The translations under genes were made by a program, and so were the position numbers. 64,000 bases of DNA from Planctomycetota bacterium (GTDB lineage: Bacteria > Planctomycetota > GCA-2746535). Numbering within the stretch: position 1 is the first letter of the stretch; each line of letters opens with the position of its first letter. The stretch lies in assembly GCA_002746535.1 (NCBI GenBank), contig NVWA01000003.1:62001-126000 (forward strand), given 5' to 3'. Positions 56,245-64,000 of this stretch are shown here, piece by piece. The notes under the pieces are model-generated. The model saw only the letters and a list, made by a program, of their open reading frames with translations, did no database searches and had not been told where the DNA came from.

Positions 56245-57768
56245 ATGAAAAATTTACAATTATTTTTATTTAGTCTTATTATTTTTATTTATTTGATTGG
56301 GTGTGGTTCAAGTGGTGGTGGTTCAGGTGGTTTAAGCAATAATAGCTTGCCAACATTTCCGACCGATAATGCTTCTAGTAACATCGATGATAGAAATGAT
56401 GCCGAAATAGATGTGCCTACAAGCTCAACTGATACTAACCAAGTCTATTTATCTTATGATGATTCGGCAAGTACAGCTGGTGTGAAATTAACCAAATATT
56501 ATATTGAAAATGACATTGACGTCCCATCGTTTTTGGCAAGGCCATGGGAGTTTTTAAATTTTGAATCATTTAATAAGAATGAAACTGCTGGCTTAGGTCT
56601 TTTTGATGTTTCACTAGGTGTACTGGAAAATGATTCGAAAGAATCCGGCAAAAAATTAATTGATTTAGGCGTTTATTTAGCGGCACCAATTTTAACTAAA
56701 GAGGATCGTCCCAATATAAATTTGACTATATTGGTTGATGTCTCGGGTTCTATGAGATCATTGTCAATGGTTAATACCTCATTTGAAGTTAAAACTAAAA
56801 AAGAACTTGTGTTAAGTGGATTAGCCCAAATGAAAAATGAATTAAAAGAAGGTGATTTAATTACGCTTATTTCTTTTAATACATCAACTTCAATCCTATT
56901 AGAAAGTTATGTCTTTGCTGATGAAACGTCTTCACAATATACGGATGCCGTTAATTCTTTGAATTTCAATGGGGGGACAGATTTAAATCAGGGGATCACT
57001 AAAGCTTATGAACTTGCTACTAATGTCTACGATGATCAAAGAGAAAATAGAGTGTTGTTAATTACTGATGCCTATGCCAATACGGGTGTTACTAATGCGA
57101 CAACTATTAGTAATCAAACCAATATTAACAATGAAAAAGGGATTTTCTTTTCTGGTGTTGGTGTTGGCTATGATTTTAATGAATTATTCTTAGATGAATT
57201 AACAGAAGCTGGTAAAGGTTCTTATTTTTCTTTAATAACTACTGATGACGTTGGACAAATATTTGGGAATAGGTTTATGTCATTAATTAAAGTAGCTGCA
57301 AAAGATGTTAAGGTGAAGTTGGAATACCCTTCTGAATTAACACACATCTCTTCAGCATCTGAGGAAAGCTCTGCTAATGAAGATGAAGTACGTTCTATTA
57401 ATTTTACTTATAATTCAAAACAGTATTTTTTAGAAAGATTTAAGACAGACGCATCGACGGATTTAACAGATAAAAAGTTTACCTTTGTTATTTCCTATAG
57501 CGATCCTGTTTCTCTTGAAGCCAAGGAGGTGAGTATTTCAGTTAATATTTCAGACTTAAAGGGTAAAGAAGATTCTAATATTAAAGATGCACTTAGTATT
57601 GTATTCTTAAATTCTTTAATTAAGGGAACCAAAACCTTTGATGATATTTTATGGGAATACGAAAATACTCTTAAAGATTATACAAGTGCCTTATTGGATG
57701 AATATAAACTTCTTAGTTATAAATTTGCAGGCAAAGAAAGTCTCTTGGAAGATGCTGATAAATTTTAA
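56245..57768 (+). CDS. VWA-domain lipoprotein
   Basis: A 507-residue lipoprotein from the ATG with AAGGAG 6 bases upstream. The signal ends at lipobox LIGCGSS, followed by a Gly/Ser linker. A von Willebrand A domain lies at about 155-350 with a complete MIDAS motif DVSGS (Asp165, Ser167, Ser169), FNGGTDLNQGI and VLLITDAYANTG. The C-terminal ~150 residues are beta then helical. VWA lipoproteins of this type (YfbK-like) bind partners through a metal ion. It is in an operon with the two preceding genes and perhaps the beta-barrel gene. Confidence 0.85.
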   Translation: MKNLQLFLFSLIIFIYLIGCGSSGGGSGGLSNNSLPTFPTDNASSNIDDRNDAEIDVPTSSTDTNQVYLSYDDSASTAGVKLTKYYIENDIDVPSFLARPWEFLNFESFNKNETAGLGLFDVSLGVLENDSKESGKKLIDLGVYLAAPILTKEDRPNINLTILVDVSGSMRSLSMVNTSFEVKTKKELVLSGLAQMKNELKEGDLITLISFNTSTSILLESYVFADETSSQYTDAVNSLNFNGGTDLNQGITKAYELATNVYDDQRENRVLLITDAYANTGVTNATTISNQTNINNEKGIFFSGVGVGYDFNELFLDELTEAGKGSYFSLITTDDVGQIFGNRFMSLIKVAAKDVKVKLEYPSELTHISSASEESSANEDEVRSINFTYNSKQYFLERFKTDASTDLTDKKFTFVISYSDPVSLEAKEVSISVNISDLKGKEDSNIKDALSIVFLNSLIKGTKTFDDILWEYENTLKDYTSALLDEYKLLSYKFAGKESLLEDADKF

Positions 57769-57832
57769 TCTCTATTAAATTAATTACTGCAAAATAAAAA
57801 ACTAAATAAATATAATTTAGATTGGAAGATTT

Positions 57833-58399
57833 ATGAAAAATATAATCATTATTCTATTGTTGTGTCATCTTAGTTCTCTTTGTGCTAAAGAAGTTCGGAA
57901 TCACCGACTATCTTTTGAACAAGGTTTTAGAGCTATTGGTGAATATGAAGGGGCAAATGGCTCTATTTATTACTCGTGGAATGCTAAAAAAGATTTGTTT
58001 GAATATAATATGTTTGCAAGGTATTCTGGACTTGATATTGATGAATTAGTTCAAGATGAATTTGAAGTATTATCTGAGTATGAAAGAAAAATTTCCGTTA
58101 CGGCCTTTGGTTTCGGTGTAAATCGATATTTCTGGAAAGGCAATGGGTTTAGGCCATATTTAGGATTAAGCTTTGCACCGGCTTGGGTGAGATCTAAAGA
58201 CGAGATTGGCAATGATCTTTTTCGTTCAAAAAATTCAATGGGTTTTGAAAGCGATTTAATCTTGGGGTTAAACTTTCAATGCCGAAAAGTTAATTTCACT
58301 GGTGGCGTTGCGACGGGTGTCTTTTATGCTGATTTGATTGGTGGCGATTCTTTTTTGTTTAGTGCCAGGGTCTTTGGGCAATTTAGTTTTAGATTTTAA
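57833..58399 (+). CDS. Predicted outer-membrane beta-barrel protein
   Basis: A 188-residue protein with a signal peptide (MKNIIIILLLCHLSSLCA). The mature part has repeated amphipathic strands ending in Phe (KISVTAFGFGVNRYFW, FRPYLGLSFAPAW, FESDLILGLNFQC, VFGQFSFRF), with C-terminal Phe, as in small outer-membrane barrels of the OmpA/OmpW-like class. Cys-rich regions are absent. It follows the VWA lipoprotein by 64 bases. Confidence 0.7.
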   Translation: MKNIIIILLLCHLSSLCAKEVRNHRLSFEQGFRAIGEYEGANGSIYYSWNAKKDLFEYNMFARYSGLDIDELVQDEFEVLSEYERKISVTAFGFGVNRYFWKGNGFRPYLGLSFAPAWVRSKDEIGNDLFRSKNSMGFESDLILGLNFQCRKVNFTGGVATGVFYADLIGGDSFLFSARVFGQFSFRF

Positions 58400-58402
58400 T
58401 TG

Positions 58403-58497
58403 AGTGCTGAAAGTACGAGTACATTATTTTTATACTTATTCTAAATATATGATTGGCGAATTATTTTTAATTTATTTACAATCGTACTTTCAGCGCT
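58403..58497. repeat. Inverted repeat pair (16-base arms, one mismatch) beside the truncated moaD-like gene
   Basis: AGTGCTGAAAGTACGA (58403-58418) and TCGTACTTTCAGCGCT (58482-58497) are inverted copies with one mismatch around a 63-base AT-rich spacer. It lies 4 bases past the beta-barrel gene and 4 bases past the stop of the truncated gene. It may be a terminator for both convergent genes, or a small mobile/REP-type repeat. Confidence 0.5.
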
Positions 58498-58500
58498 TAT

Positions 58501-58668
58501 TTACATGCGGGCGTACGAACCATTATCATCAAGTATATAGTTTGATATACCATTGAATTTCACTTCAGTATTTTTTAATATTTCTTTAATATTTTCACCT
58601 GCAATAGTAATGGATGATAAATCTTTGAAAAACTGTTCTAAATTACTAGTGAAATGAATGGTTGCCAA
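58501..58668 (-). pseudogene. Truncated MoaD/ThiS-like sulfur-carrier gene
   Basis: Translated by hand from TTG: MATIHFTSNLEQ... to ...ISNYILDDNGSYARM, 55 residues then TAA. The start and the YILDDNG segment match MoaD/ThiS ubiquitin-like sulfur carriers, whose usual length is about 80-95 residues ending in Gly-Gly. The last ~35 residues, including the Gly-Gly tail, are missing, so it cannot act as a carrier. GGAAA stands before the TTG. The break lies at the inverted repeat. Confidence 0.5.
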
Positions 58669-58737
58669 AATATTTTCCAGATGAGTTTAGATGCTTAATT
58701 TACTTTGAAATGAAATAATTTTTAGTAATTTATAAAA

Positions 58738-60468
58738 TTAAAATTTTGAAATCTTTTCATAGAGAGTAGTTCTAGTGATCCCTAAAATTTTTGCTGCTTC
58801 CGTTTTATTGCCGTCAGTGTGCTCGAGTATTTTTTTTATGTGGACAGATTCTGCTTCTTTTAAGGAAGTTATTTTGAAAGAATCTTTTTCATCATCAGAT
58901 TTTTCTTTCATATAAATTTTTACTGTATCTTGAGAAATACTTTCTTCATCAGCTAGAGTTGAAATACGTAGAATGACATTTTTGAGTTCTCTAATATTAC
59001 CTGGCCATGGTTGATTTTTTAAATAAGTGATTGCATCTGGTAAAAATGATTTGATGGGAATATCATAATCATCATATTGTTGTTTTTGAAGAAATTCAAT
59101 TATGGCCGGAATATCTTCTTTTCTTTCTTTTAAAGGTATCATTAGGAATTCTATTATTTGTAATCTAAAATAAAGGTCGTCTCTAAAAAGACCTTCTTCA
59201 ATTAAATCTCTTAAGTTTCTGTTGGTGGCGCAGATTATTCTAACATTAGTTTTGAAAGATTGAGCGCTGCCTACAGGCCTAATGACTCCAGTTTCAAGTG
59301 CCCGTAAAAGTTTTGCTTGAAATTCAAGGGGCATTTCGCCTAACTCATCTAAAAACAAAGTACCACCATGGGCTTGTTCAAAATAACCGGATTTATTTTC
59401 ATTGGCTCCGGTAAAGGCTCCTTTGATATGACCAAAAAATTCACTTTCAAATATTTGAGGAGATATTGCCCCACAGTTGACAGCAACAAAAGGTTTCATA
59501 GAAGTACTTGAATATTCTTTATGGAGTAAATTTGCAATTACTTCCTTGCCCGTGCCGCTAGATCCACCAATTAATATGGGTGCATTGGTATTGCCTACTT
59601 TTTGTATAAACTTTTTTGCTTGTTGAATAAATTTACTCTTACCAATTAATTGGTTGTTAGCATTATGAGTGTTTTTATTTACTTTTATTTCTGGAATATA
59701 TCTGTTTAAACAAATTTCTGTAATTAATTTGGTAAGACTTATAATGATGTCGACATCGACTTGATTAAATCCATTTTCAGATATAAGTGTAAGGTGACCT
59801 CTTTGATCCGTGAAAGGTACTTGGATAATTCCTTTTCTATTATCTAGAATTACATTTTTAAATGATTCTTTTAAATTGGCTTTAGAAACATCCCCTTTTT
59901 GGCAATGGTGACCCATATATTTTATGGCGATACCAATTAGTTTAAAGTGATTTAATAACTCATCAGTTAGTTTATTGATAACGTTATCTACCGACTTTTC
60001 AGACGTCAATTCATTGGCGATGACGAGAAATATATTTTTTTGATTTTGCGAAAACATTGTCTGGGTGGCTGTGATTGAATCCGAGGAATTGACATGTGTT
60101 AATTGTTCATCAGTAGGGAAATAAGTTTGCGATGTATCAAGAGTTTCATCTTCTGAATTATCTGTTGTTTTATCATAGACAAATAGAAGACTTTGATTCC
60201 CAATTTGGATAGCATCTCCCCAAGTGAGACTTGATTTTTCTATTTTTTGATCGTTTAATTTAGATCCATTCCCGCTTCCTAAATCTAGCAGAAGAGCTTC
60301 GTTTTCTTGAATTATGATAGCACAATGCTCACGAGAGATTTTTTCATCATTTTTTATACTAATATGACAATTACTAGCTCGTCCTATTAGGTTGGTTCCC
60401 ATATTTAATGGGTATATTTTGGAATTTTCATTTGAACTTTCTATAATTACTCTTGGATTTAGAATCAT
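58738..60468 (-). CDS. FHA-domain sigma54-dependent activator
   Basis: A 576-residue regulator: N-terminal FHA domain (about 1-100; GRASNCHISI, ISREHCAI, LDLGSGNGSKL) that binds phosphothreonine, a GAF-like middle region (about 130-265), sigma54 AAA+ domain with Walker A GGSSGTGKE (around 300), contact loop GAFTGA (around 350) and Walker B LFLDELGEMP, and a Fis-type helix-turn-helix at the end (NKTEAAKILGITRTTLYEKI). FHA replaces a receiver, so it should be turned on by a kinase rather than a histidine kinase. The divergent Ser/Thr kinase, 47 bases away, is the likely partner. Confidence 0.92.
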   Translation of the reverse strand: MILNPRVIIESSNENSKIYPLNMGTNLIGRASNCHISIKNDEKISREHCAIIIQENEALLLDLGSGNGSKLNDQKIEKSSLTWGDAIQIGNQSLLFVYDKTTDNSEDETLDTSQTYFPTDEQLTHVNSSDSITATQTMFSQNQKNIFLVIANELTSEKSVDNVINKLTDELLNHFKLIGIAIKYMGHHCQKGDVSKANLKESFKNVILDNRKGIIQVPFTDQRGHLTLISENGFNQVDVDIIISLTKLITEICLNRYIPEIKVNKNTHNANNQLIGKSKFIQQAKKFIQKVGNTNAPILIGGSSGTGKEVIANLLHKEYSSTSMKPFVAVNCGAISPQIFESEFFGHIKGAFTGANENKSGYFEQAHGGTLFLDELGEMPLEFQAKLLRALETGVIRPVGSAQSFKTNVRIICATNRNLRDLIEEGLFRDDLYFRLQIIEFLMIPLKERKEDIPAIIEFLQKQQYDDYDIPIKSFLPDAITYLKNQPWPGNIRELKNVILRISTLADEESISQDTVKIYMKEKSDDEKDSFKITSLKEAESVHIKKILEHTDGNKTEAAKILGITRTTLYEKISKF

Positions 60469-60515
60469 GAGATATCTTAATAAATATTAATTTTTGTAAG
60501 GTCATTATAAGCTAA

Positions 60516-62885
60516 ATGTCTGAAAATGAAGATAAAGTTTTTCTAGCAAAATTGAAAGGATCCAATTTACTAAAAGAATCTGAAGTAGAGGTTGTTGTAA
60601 AGGCTTATCATCAATTAAAAAATGCTGGGGAATCAGTTCATTTATCAGATGTGTTTTTAAATAAAGGGATCCTCTCTAATCAGCAAATTAAATTAATTAA
60701 AAATGCAATAAAAGAACCCAAAGTTCGATTTTTGAGTGATTATGAATTGAAACAAAAATTAGGTGCTGGTGGGATGGGCGCCGTTTATTTAGCTGAGCAT
60801 AAAAATACAAAAAAATTATTTGCTATTAAAGTAATGTCCAAAGTAAATAGCAATTCAAGTAAAGCCATTGCTCGTTTTGATAGAGAGTATCGTGCATTAA
60901 CATCTTTAAAGCATAAAAATATAATTGGTGGCATTGAAAAAGGTTTTGCAAATGGTTACCACTTTTATGTGATGGACTATTTTGAGGGAATGTCCTTAAA
61001 AGAAGTAGCAAAGGATTTAGATAAATTTGATTATGCTTTTATTATCAAAACTATCCTTGAAATTGCTAAGGGTTTAAAGTATGCCCAGTCTAAAGGATTT
61101 ATTCATCGAGACATAAAACCTGATAATATTTTTATAACCAAACCTAAAAATGATATCAAAATTATTGATTTTGGTTTGGTTAAAAATGAAAATGAGGATA
61201 GCTTTGGTCTAACCCAATCTCAATCGGCAATGGGTACACCACATTTCATCAGCTGTGAACAAGCAAAAGATGCTAAGCGGGCTGACTTGAGATCTGATAT
61301 TTATTCTTTGGGGGCAACATTTTATTATTTAATTACGAAAGAGTTTCCTGTTAAAGGAAATACTGCTTTTGAAATTTTAACGGCATTGATTACTGAAGAT
61401 ATTACCCCTCCCGTAAAAATCGAAGAAAAAATTCCAGAGGCAATTAATGCGGTCGTTTTACATATGATGGAAAAAGATCCGGCAGATCGTTATCAAAATT
61501 ATGACCATTTGATAGAGGATCTTCAATTGATTTTAAAAGGAAAACCTGTTACTAGAGAATTTTCCTCTACAATAATGTTAAAACATAAAGCTAAGCCAAT
61601 ATGGATGAATAAAAAGATTGTTTGGGTATTAGCTGTAATTGCTTTGTGTTTGATCTCAACCGTCATTATGACATTAAGTAGTAAAACCACTCAGGCTAAT
61701 ATACCTGATGAGCCAGATAAGACACAACCTGGTAATGAAAATTTCATTGATACTAAAATAGGCAATGTTACCGAAAAGAAAATCACTAACAAGATTGTGC
61801 CTGTAAAACCAATTATAAAAGAAGTCTTCCGATCATACAGTATCCCTGAATTTTTTAACAGAGGTAAGCAACGTAAATCTAAGACTAGTAATCAGGCAAT
61901 TGCAATAAACAAGATCGTTGATATCTATATGAGTTGGCTGACTGTTCAGCCCATTGATGAATCGGCACCAAAAGCTGAAGTTTTAATGACAAGAAGCATG
62001 TTGTTAATGGCTATGCATGGTTCCGGAGAACTTTATACAGGTGATAATCAGGTTGTTATGGAATTGCACTTGGTGAAAATCTTGGATGCCCAGGATGTTA
62101 ACGGAAGTTGGAAGGGTTCAAAAGGGTTGGATGTAGTTTGTACGAACGCTATTCTTGAAGCTTTTGCTTTGAAAAACTCATTAGGGAAAATAGAAAAATT
62201 AGAAGCCGCTTGTAATAAGGCATTAATTAATTTAAAAAAGTATAGTCAGCATTTAGTGATTGAAGATTTTAATGATTGTCCGATTGGTTTGAATGGTTTG
62301 TTCTTAGATCTTTCAACGGCAAGGTTTGCAAATTTTCTTAACCCCAAGTACAGACTTAATCGAAATCTGAAAAATGATATGTCCATGGTTAAAAAAATAG
62401 TGCAGTCCAACATAAAGGAAATTGATAATATTTTTAGGATTGATAATAATATTACAGTTCAATTATTATTAGGATCTCGAGATGGTAAGGATAATAGGGG
62501 TAATTTTCAAAGGCAAAGAAATGAAAAGATTATTGAATATTTTAACAATAATAAAAGCGCTACAGCTAAAGAGTCTTATCTAAGTTTTTTGGCTTTAGCT
62601 CTTTCGAAAGATAAAAAGTTGAATGAAAGTATTTTTAAGTTTGGCCAAGCTTATTATTTAAAACAGAACAAAATATTGCTTCCGCCGCGAGAAAATGAAT
62701 TTAAACAATATGGATCAATCAATGGGAAAGTTATTACAAATGCATTGGCTGTTTTAGCTTTACAGAATTTATATAAATCTTTTGCAAATATTCGTATTTT
62801 GAGTCGAAAAGATTTTAGAAATAATAATCAAAATAATAATAATGGTACAGGTCGAAAGCGTCGGCGTAGAAGTCGAAAAAACTAG
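60516..62885 (+). CDS. Membrane Ser/Thr protein kinase with extracytoplasmic helical domain
   Basis: A 789-residue Hanks-type kinase. The N-terminal ~70 residues are helical. The kinase domain (about 75-345) has the Gly loop GAGGMGAVY, Lys105 in FAIKVM, catalytic HRDIKPDN (Asp199), DFG at 218 and SDIYSLGATFYYL. One membrane helix follows (about 366-386). The outer part (about 450-740) is helical with repeats like a prenyltransferase/terpene-cyclase toroid (ILDAQDVNGSWKG). The last residues are basic (GRKRRRRSRKN). It would sense outside signals and phosphorylate FHA partners, probably the divergent activator. Confidence 0.9.
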   Translation: MSENEDKVFLAKLKGSNLLKESEVEVVVKAYHQLKNAGESVHLSDVFLNKGILSNQQIKLIKNAIKEPKVRFLSDYELKQKLGAGGMGAVYLAEHKNTKKLFAIKVMSKVNSNSSKAIARFDREYRALTSLKHKNIIGGIEKGFANGYHFYVMDYFEGMSLKEVAKDLDKFDYAFIIKTILEIAKGLKYAQSKGFIHRDIKPDNIFITKPKNDIKIIDFGLVKNENEDSFGLTQSQSAMGTPHFISCEQAKDAKRADLRSDIYSLGATFYYLITKEFPVKGNTAFEILTALITEDITPPVKIEEKIPEAINAVVLHMMEKDPADRYQNYDHLIEDLQLILKGKPVTREFSSTIMLKHKAKPIWMNKKIVWVLAVIALCLISTVIMTLSSKTTQANIPDEPDKTQPGNENFIDTKIGNVTEKKITNKIVPVKPIIKEVFRSYSIPEFFNRGKQRKSKTSNQAIAINKIVDIYMSWLTVQPIDESAPKAEVLMTRSMLLMAMHGSGELYTGDNQVVMELHLVKILDAQDVNGSWKGSKGLDVVCTNAILEAFALKNSLGKIEKLEAACNKALINLKKYSQHLVIEDFNDCPIGLNGLFLDLSTARFANFLNPKYRLNRNLKNDMSMVKKIVQSNIKEIDNIFRIDNNITVQLLLGSRDGKDNRGNFQRQRNEKIIEYFNNNKSATAKESYLSFLALALSKDKKLNESIFKFGQAYYLKQNKILLPPRENEFKQYGSINGKVITNALAVLALQNLYKSFANIRILSRKDFRNNNQNNNNGTGRKRRRRSRKN

Positions 62886-62998
62886 AACAGTATCATTTTT
62901 GATAGATTATTTTTTGGCGAATTAGTCATTAAATCACCTAAACTACTGAAAAATATAGATTTAAAAATTGAGGTATATTTTAAATTTGGCATAAATAC

Positions 62999-63047
62999 TT
63001 GTTTACAACAAATATTGTTACTATAAACTATTAACCATAATTGTTAA
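62999..63047 (+). promoter_or_regulatory. Promoter and operator of the marR gene
   Basis: TTGTTT (62999-63004), a 17-base spacer and TATAAA (63022-63027) form a plausible sigma70 promoter. The spacer holds overlapping palindromes TTGTT-TAC-AACAA and AACAA-ATA-TTGTT, and the start region has TTAACCATAATTGTTAA (63031-63047), a near-perfect palindrome. Typical sites for a dimeric MarR repressor; autoregulation is inferred. Confidence 0.55.
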
Positions 63048-63060
63048 CTTTGGATGAATT

Positions 63061-63501
63061 ATGAAGAATGAGAAGAGGAAGAAATTGGAGCTTGATGTCT
63101 TTGTTGGTTTGAAAAAGGCTAATTTCTTATTTTATTCAAAATTTGAGACTTTGATTAAAGGTAAAGGGCTAACAGAGTCAACCTATAATATATTAAGAAT
63201 ATTGCGAGGTGCTAAAGGTGAAGGGTTGCCATGCCATGAAATATCCAGTCGCATGTTATCGAGGGTACCAGATGTAACGAGAGTGATCGACCGATTAGTA
63301 GGTCTAAAGTTTGTTATTCGCGAAAGGGATATAAAAGATCGAAGGATTGTGATTCAAAAAATTACTGCTGAAGGTTTAACGGTTTTGAAGGAGATGGATG
63401 ATCCCATGGATGAAACTCATCGTGAAATCTTTAAATCTTTCAAAAAGAATGAGTTAGATGAATTGGTTTTATTGTTAGGAAAGTTTTTAGAAAATAAATA
63501 A
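63061..63501 (+). CDS. MarR-family transcription regulator
   Basis: A 146-residue winged-helix regulator. The helix-turn-helix and wing are in GLPCHEISSRMLSRVPDVTRVIDRL and FVIRERDIKDRRIVIQKIT, the usual MarR pattern with the DRR turn. It is likely a repressor released by a small ligand. The YceI-like gene follows by 18 bases, so the two are probably co-regulated. Confidence 0.9.
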   Translation: MKNEKRKKLELDVFVGLKKANFLFYSKFETLIKGKGLTESTYNILRILRGAKGEGLPCHEISSRMLSRVPDVTRVIDRLVGLKFVIRERDIKDRRIVIQKITAEGLTVLKEMDDPMDETHREIFKSFKKNELDELVLLLGKFLENK

Positions 63502-63519
63502 TTTAAAAAGGAAAAGGTT

Positions 63520-64000
63520 ATGAGAAATTTATTCGGTTTTATTTTTTTAATTTTATGTTTGCAGATTTCAATTGTTGCTGATGAGTTTGATTTTAAAGAT
63601 CCAAAAGGGGTTCAGTCAATATCATTTGCATTGAATTCTAAAATGGAGCCACTAAATGGGTTGGGCTCAGGAATAACAGGAAAAGTGAATTTTGACGGTA
63701 AAGATTTTAAAAGTTTAAAGGGAAAAATAAGTTTGGATGTAAAGTCTATTTATTTACCGAACCAAATGATGGTAAGCAAATTAATGGCAAAAATGTGGTT
63801 AAATGTGGCTAAAAACCCTTCTATAGACATTAATTTTAAAAGTGTTGAGTCAGTAAAAAAGATAAGTGATTCAGAAGCGAATTTGAAAGTAAAGTGTGAA
63901 ATATCTATTAAAGGTGTTAAAAAGGTGCAGATAATTGATGTTCATGTTGCTTATCATTTAGACGGCATGGGTAATCGTATACAAAAAAAGAAGGGCGATT
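63520..64000 (+). CDS. YceI-like exported protein (3' end beyond window)
   Basis: Partial; 160 residues to the edge. Translated by hand it has a signal peptide (MRNLFGFIFLILCLQISIVA) and then a beta-barrel-like sequence (VQSISFALNSKMEPLNGLGSG, LKGKISLDVKSIYL, PSIDINFKSVESV, CEISIKGVKKV). The pattern is that of YceI lipocalin-like periplasmic proteins, which bind isoprenoids or acids. AAGGA stands 7 bases before the ATG. It appears to be in an operon with marR. Confidence 0.8.
   Translation, partial: MRNLFGFIFLILCLQISIVADEFDFKDPKGVQSISFALNSKMEPLNGLGSGITGKVNFDGKDFKSLKGKISLDVKSIYLPNQMMVSKLMAKMWLNVAKNPSIDINFKSVESVKKISDSEANLKVKCEISIKGVKKVQIIDVHVAYHLDGMGNRIQKKKGD

Noticed and set aside
62891..62905. 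Terminator after the Ser/Thr kinase gene (TATCA-TTTT-TGATA with a T-rich tail)
   Set aside because: The stem is only five AT-rich pairs; too weak to report.

Overview
The window is an AT-rich, gene-dense stretch of a bacterial chromosome. The cell is Gram-negative (diderm): there are several lipobox lipoproteins, a predicted outer-membrane beta-barrel and a type IV pilus operon. A membrane Ser/Thr kinase with a periplasmic sensor domain, an FHA-sigma54 regulator, a GH116 glycosidase, a giant NHL/Calx-beta lipoprotein and a phytanoyl-dioxygenase-like enzyme would fit the Planctomycetota/Verrucomicrobiota/Lentisphaerota (PVC) group. That placement is an inference from gene content and is weak, because no rRNA or other marker locus is present. 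I see no tRNA, rRNA, CRISPR array, integrase or insertion sequence.

Layout. 1-6178 (minus): type IV pilus genes (pilT, a stand-alone MshEN protein, pilC) followed by a PilS/PilR-like two-component pair whose regulator runs off the left edge. 6302-15249: housekeeping genes (nnrE, prfB, mutS, trpF), two exported proteins (one with a SPOR domain) and an orphan sensor kinase. 15274-20204 (minus): a four-gene Gld-like ABC transporter operon (ATPase, permease, GldG-like protein, DUF4340 protein). 20373-21740: an exported protein that looks like a metallopeptidase without its zinc site. 21826-27749: a ferredoxin and a SUF iron-sulfur operon (NifU-like, sufB, sufC, sufD, sufS) behind a striking palindrome that overlaps its probable promoter. 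27858-33651: carbohydrate genes (GntR/LacI-type regulator, GH116 glycosidase, divergent AraC regulator, PfkB kinase) with REP-like repeats. 33740-35936: DUF454 protein, AraC regulator and PhyH-like enzyme. 35946-43886 (minus): a six-gene operon of HAD protein, MoxR-type AAA+ ATPase, TraB/EreA-like protein, short HlyD-like adaptor and two ABC exporters. 44080-51457: arginine decarboxylase and an 1806-residue surface lipoprotein. 51946-53924: RhlE helicase and a methyltransferase. 54527-58399: a DUF6502 protein, two lipoproteins (one VWA) and a beta-barrel protein. 58501-58668: a truncated MoaD/ThiS-like gene next to an inverted repeat. 58738-62885: divergent FHA-sigma54 activator and Ser/Thr kinase. 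63061-64000: MarR regulator and a YceI-like protein cut by the right edge.

The most unusual locus is 35946-43886. It joins a MoxR ATPase and a TraB/EreA-like (DUF5682-like) protein, a pairing otherwise known with VWA-domain partners, to a complete-looking ABC export module. Smaller items of interest are the palindrome at the suf promoter, the truncated moaD-like gene beside an inverted repeat, the stand-alone c-di-GMP-type MshEN protein in the pilus operon, the inactive-looking metallopeptidase and the REP-like repeats.
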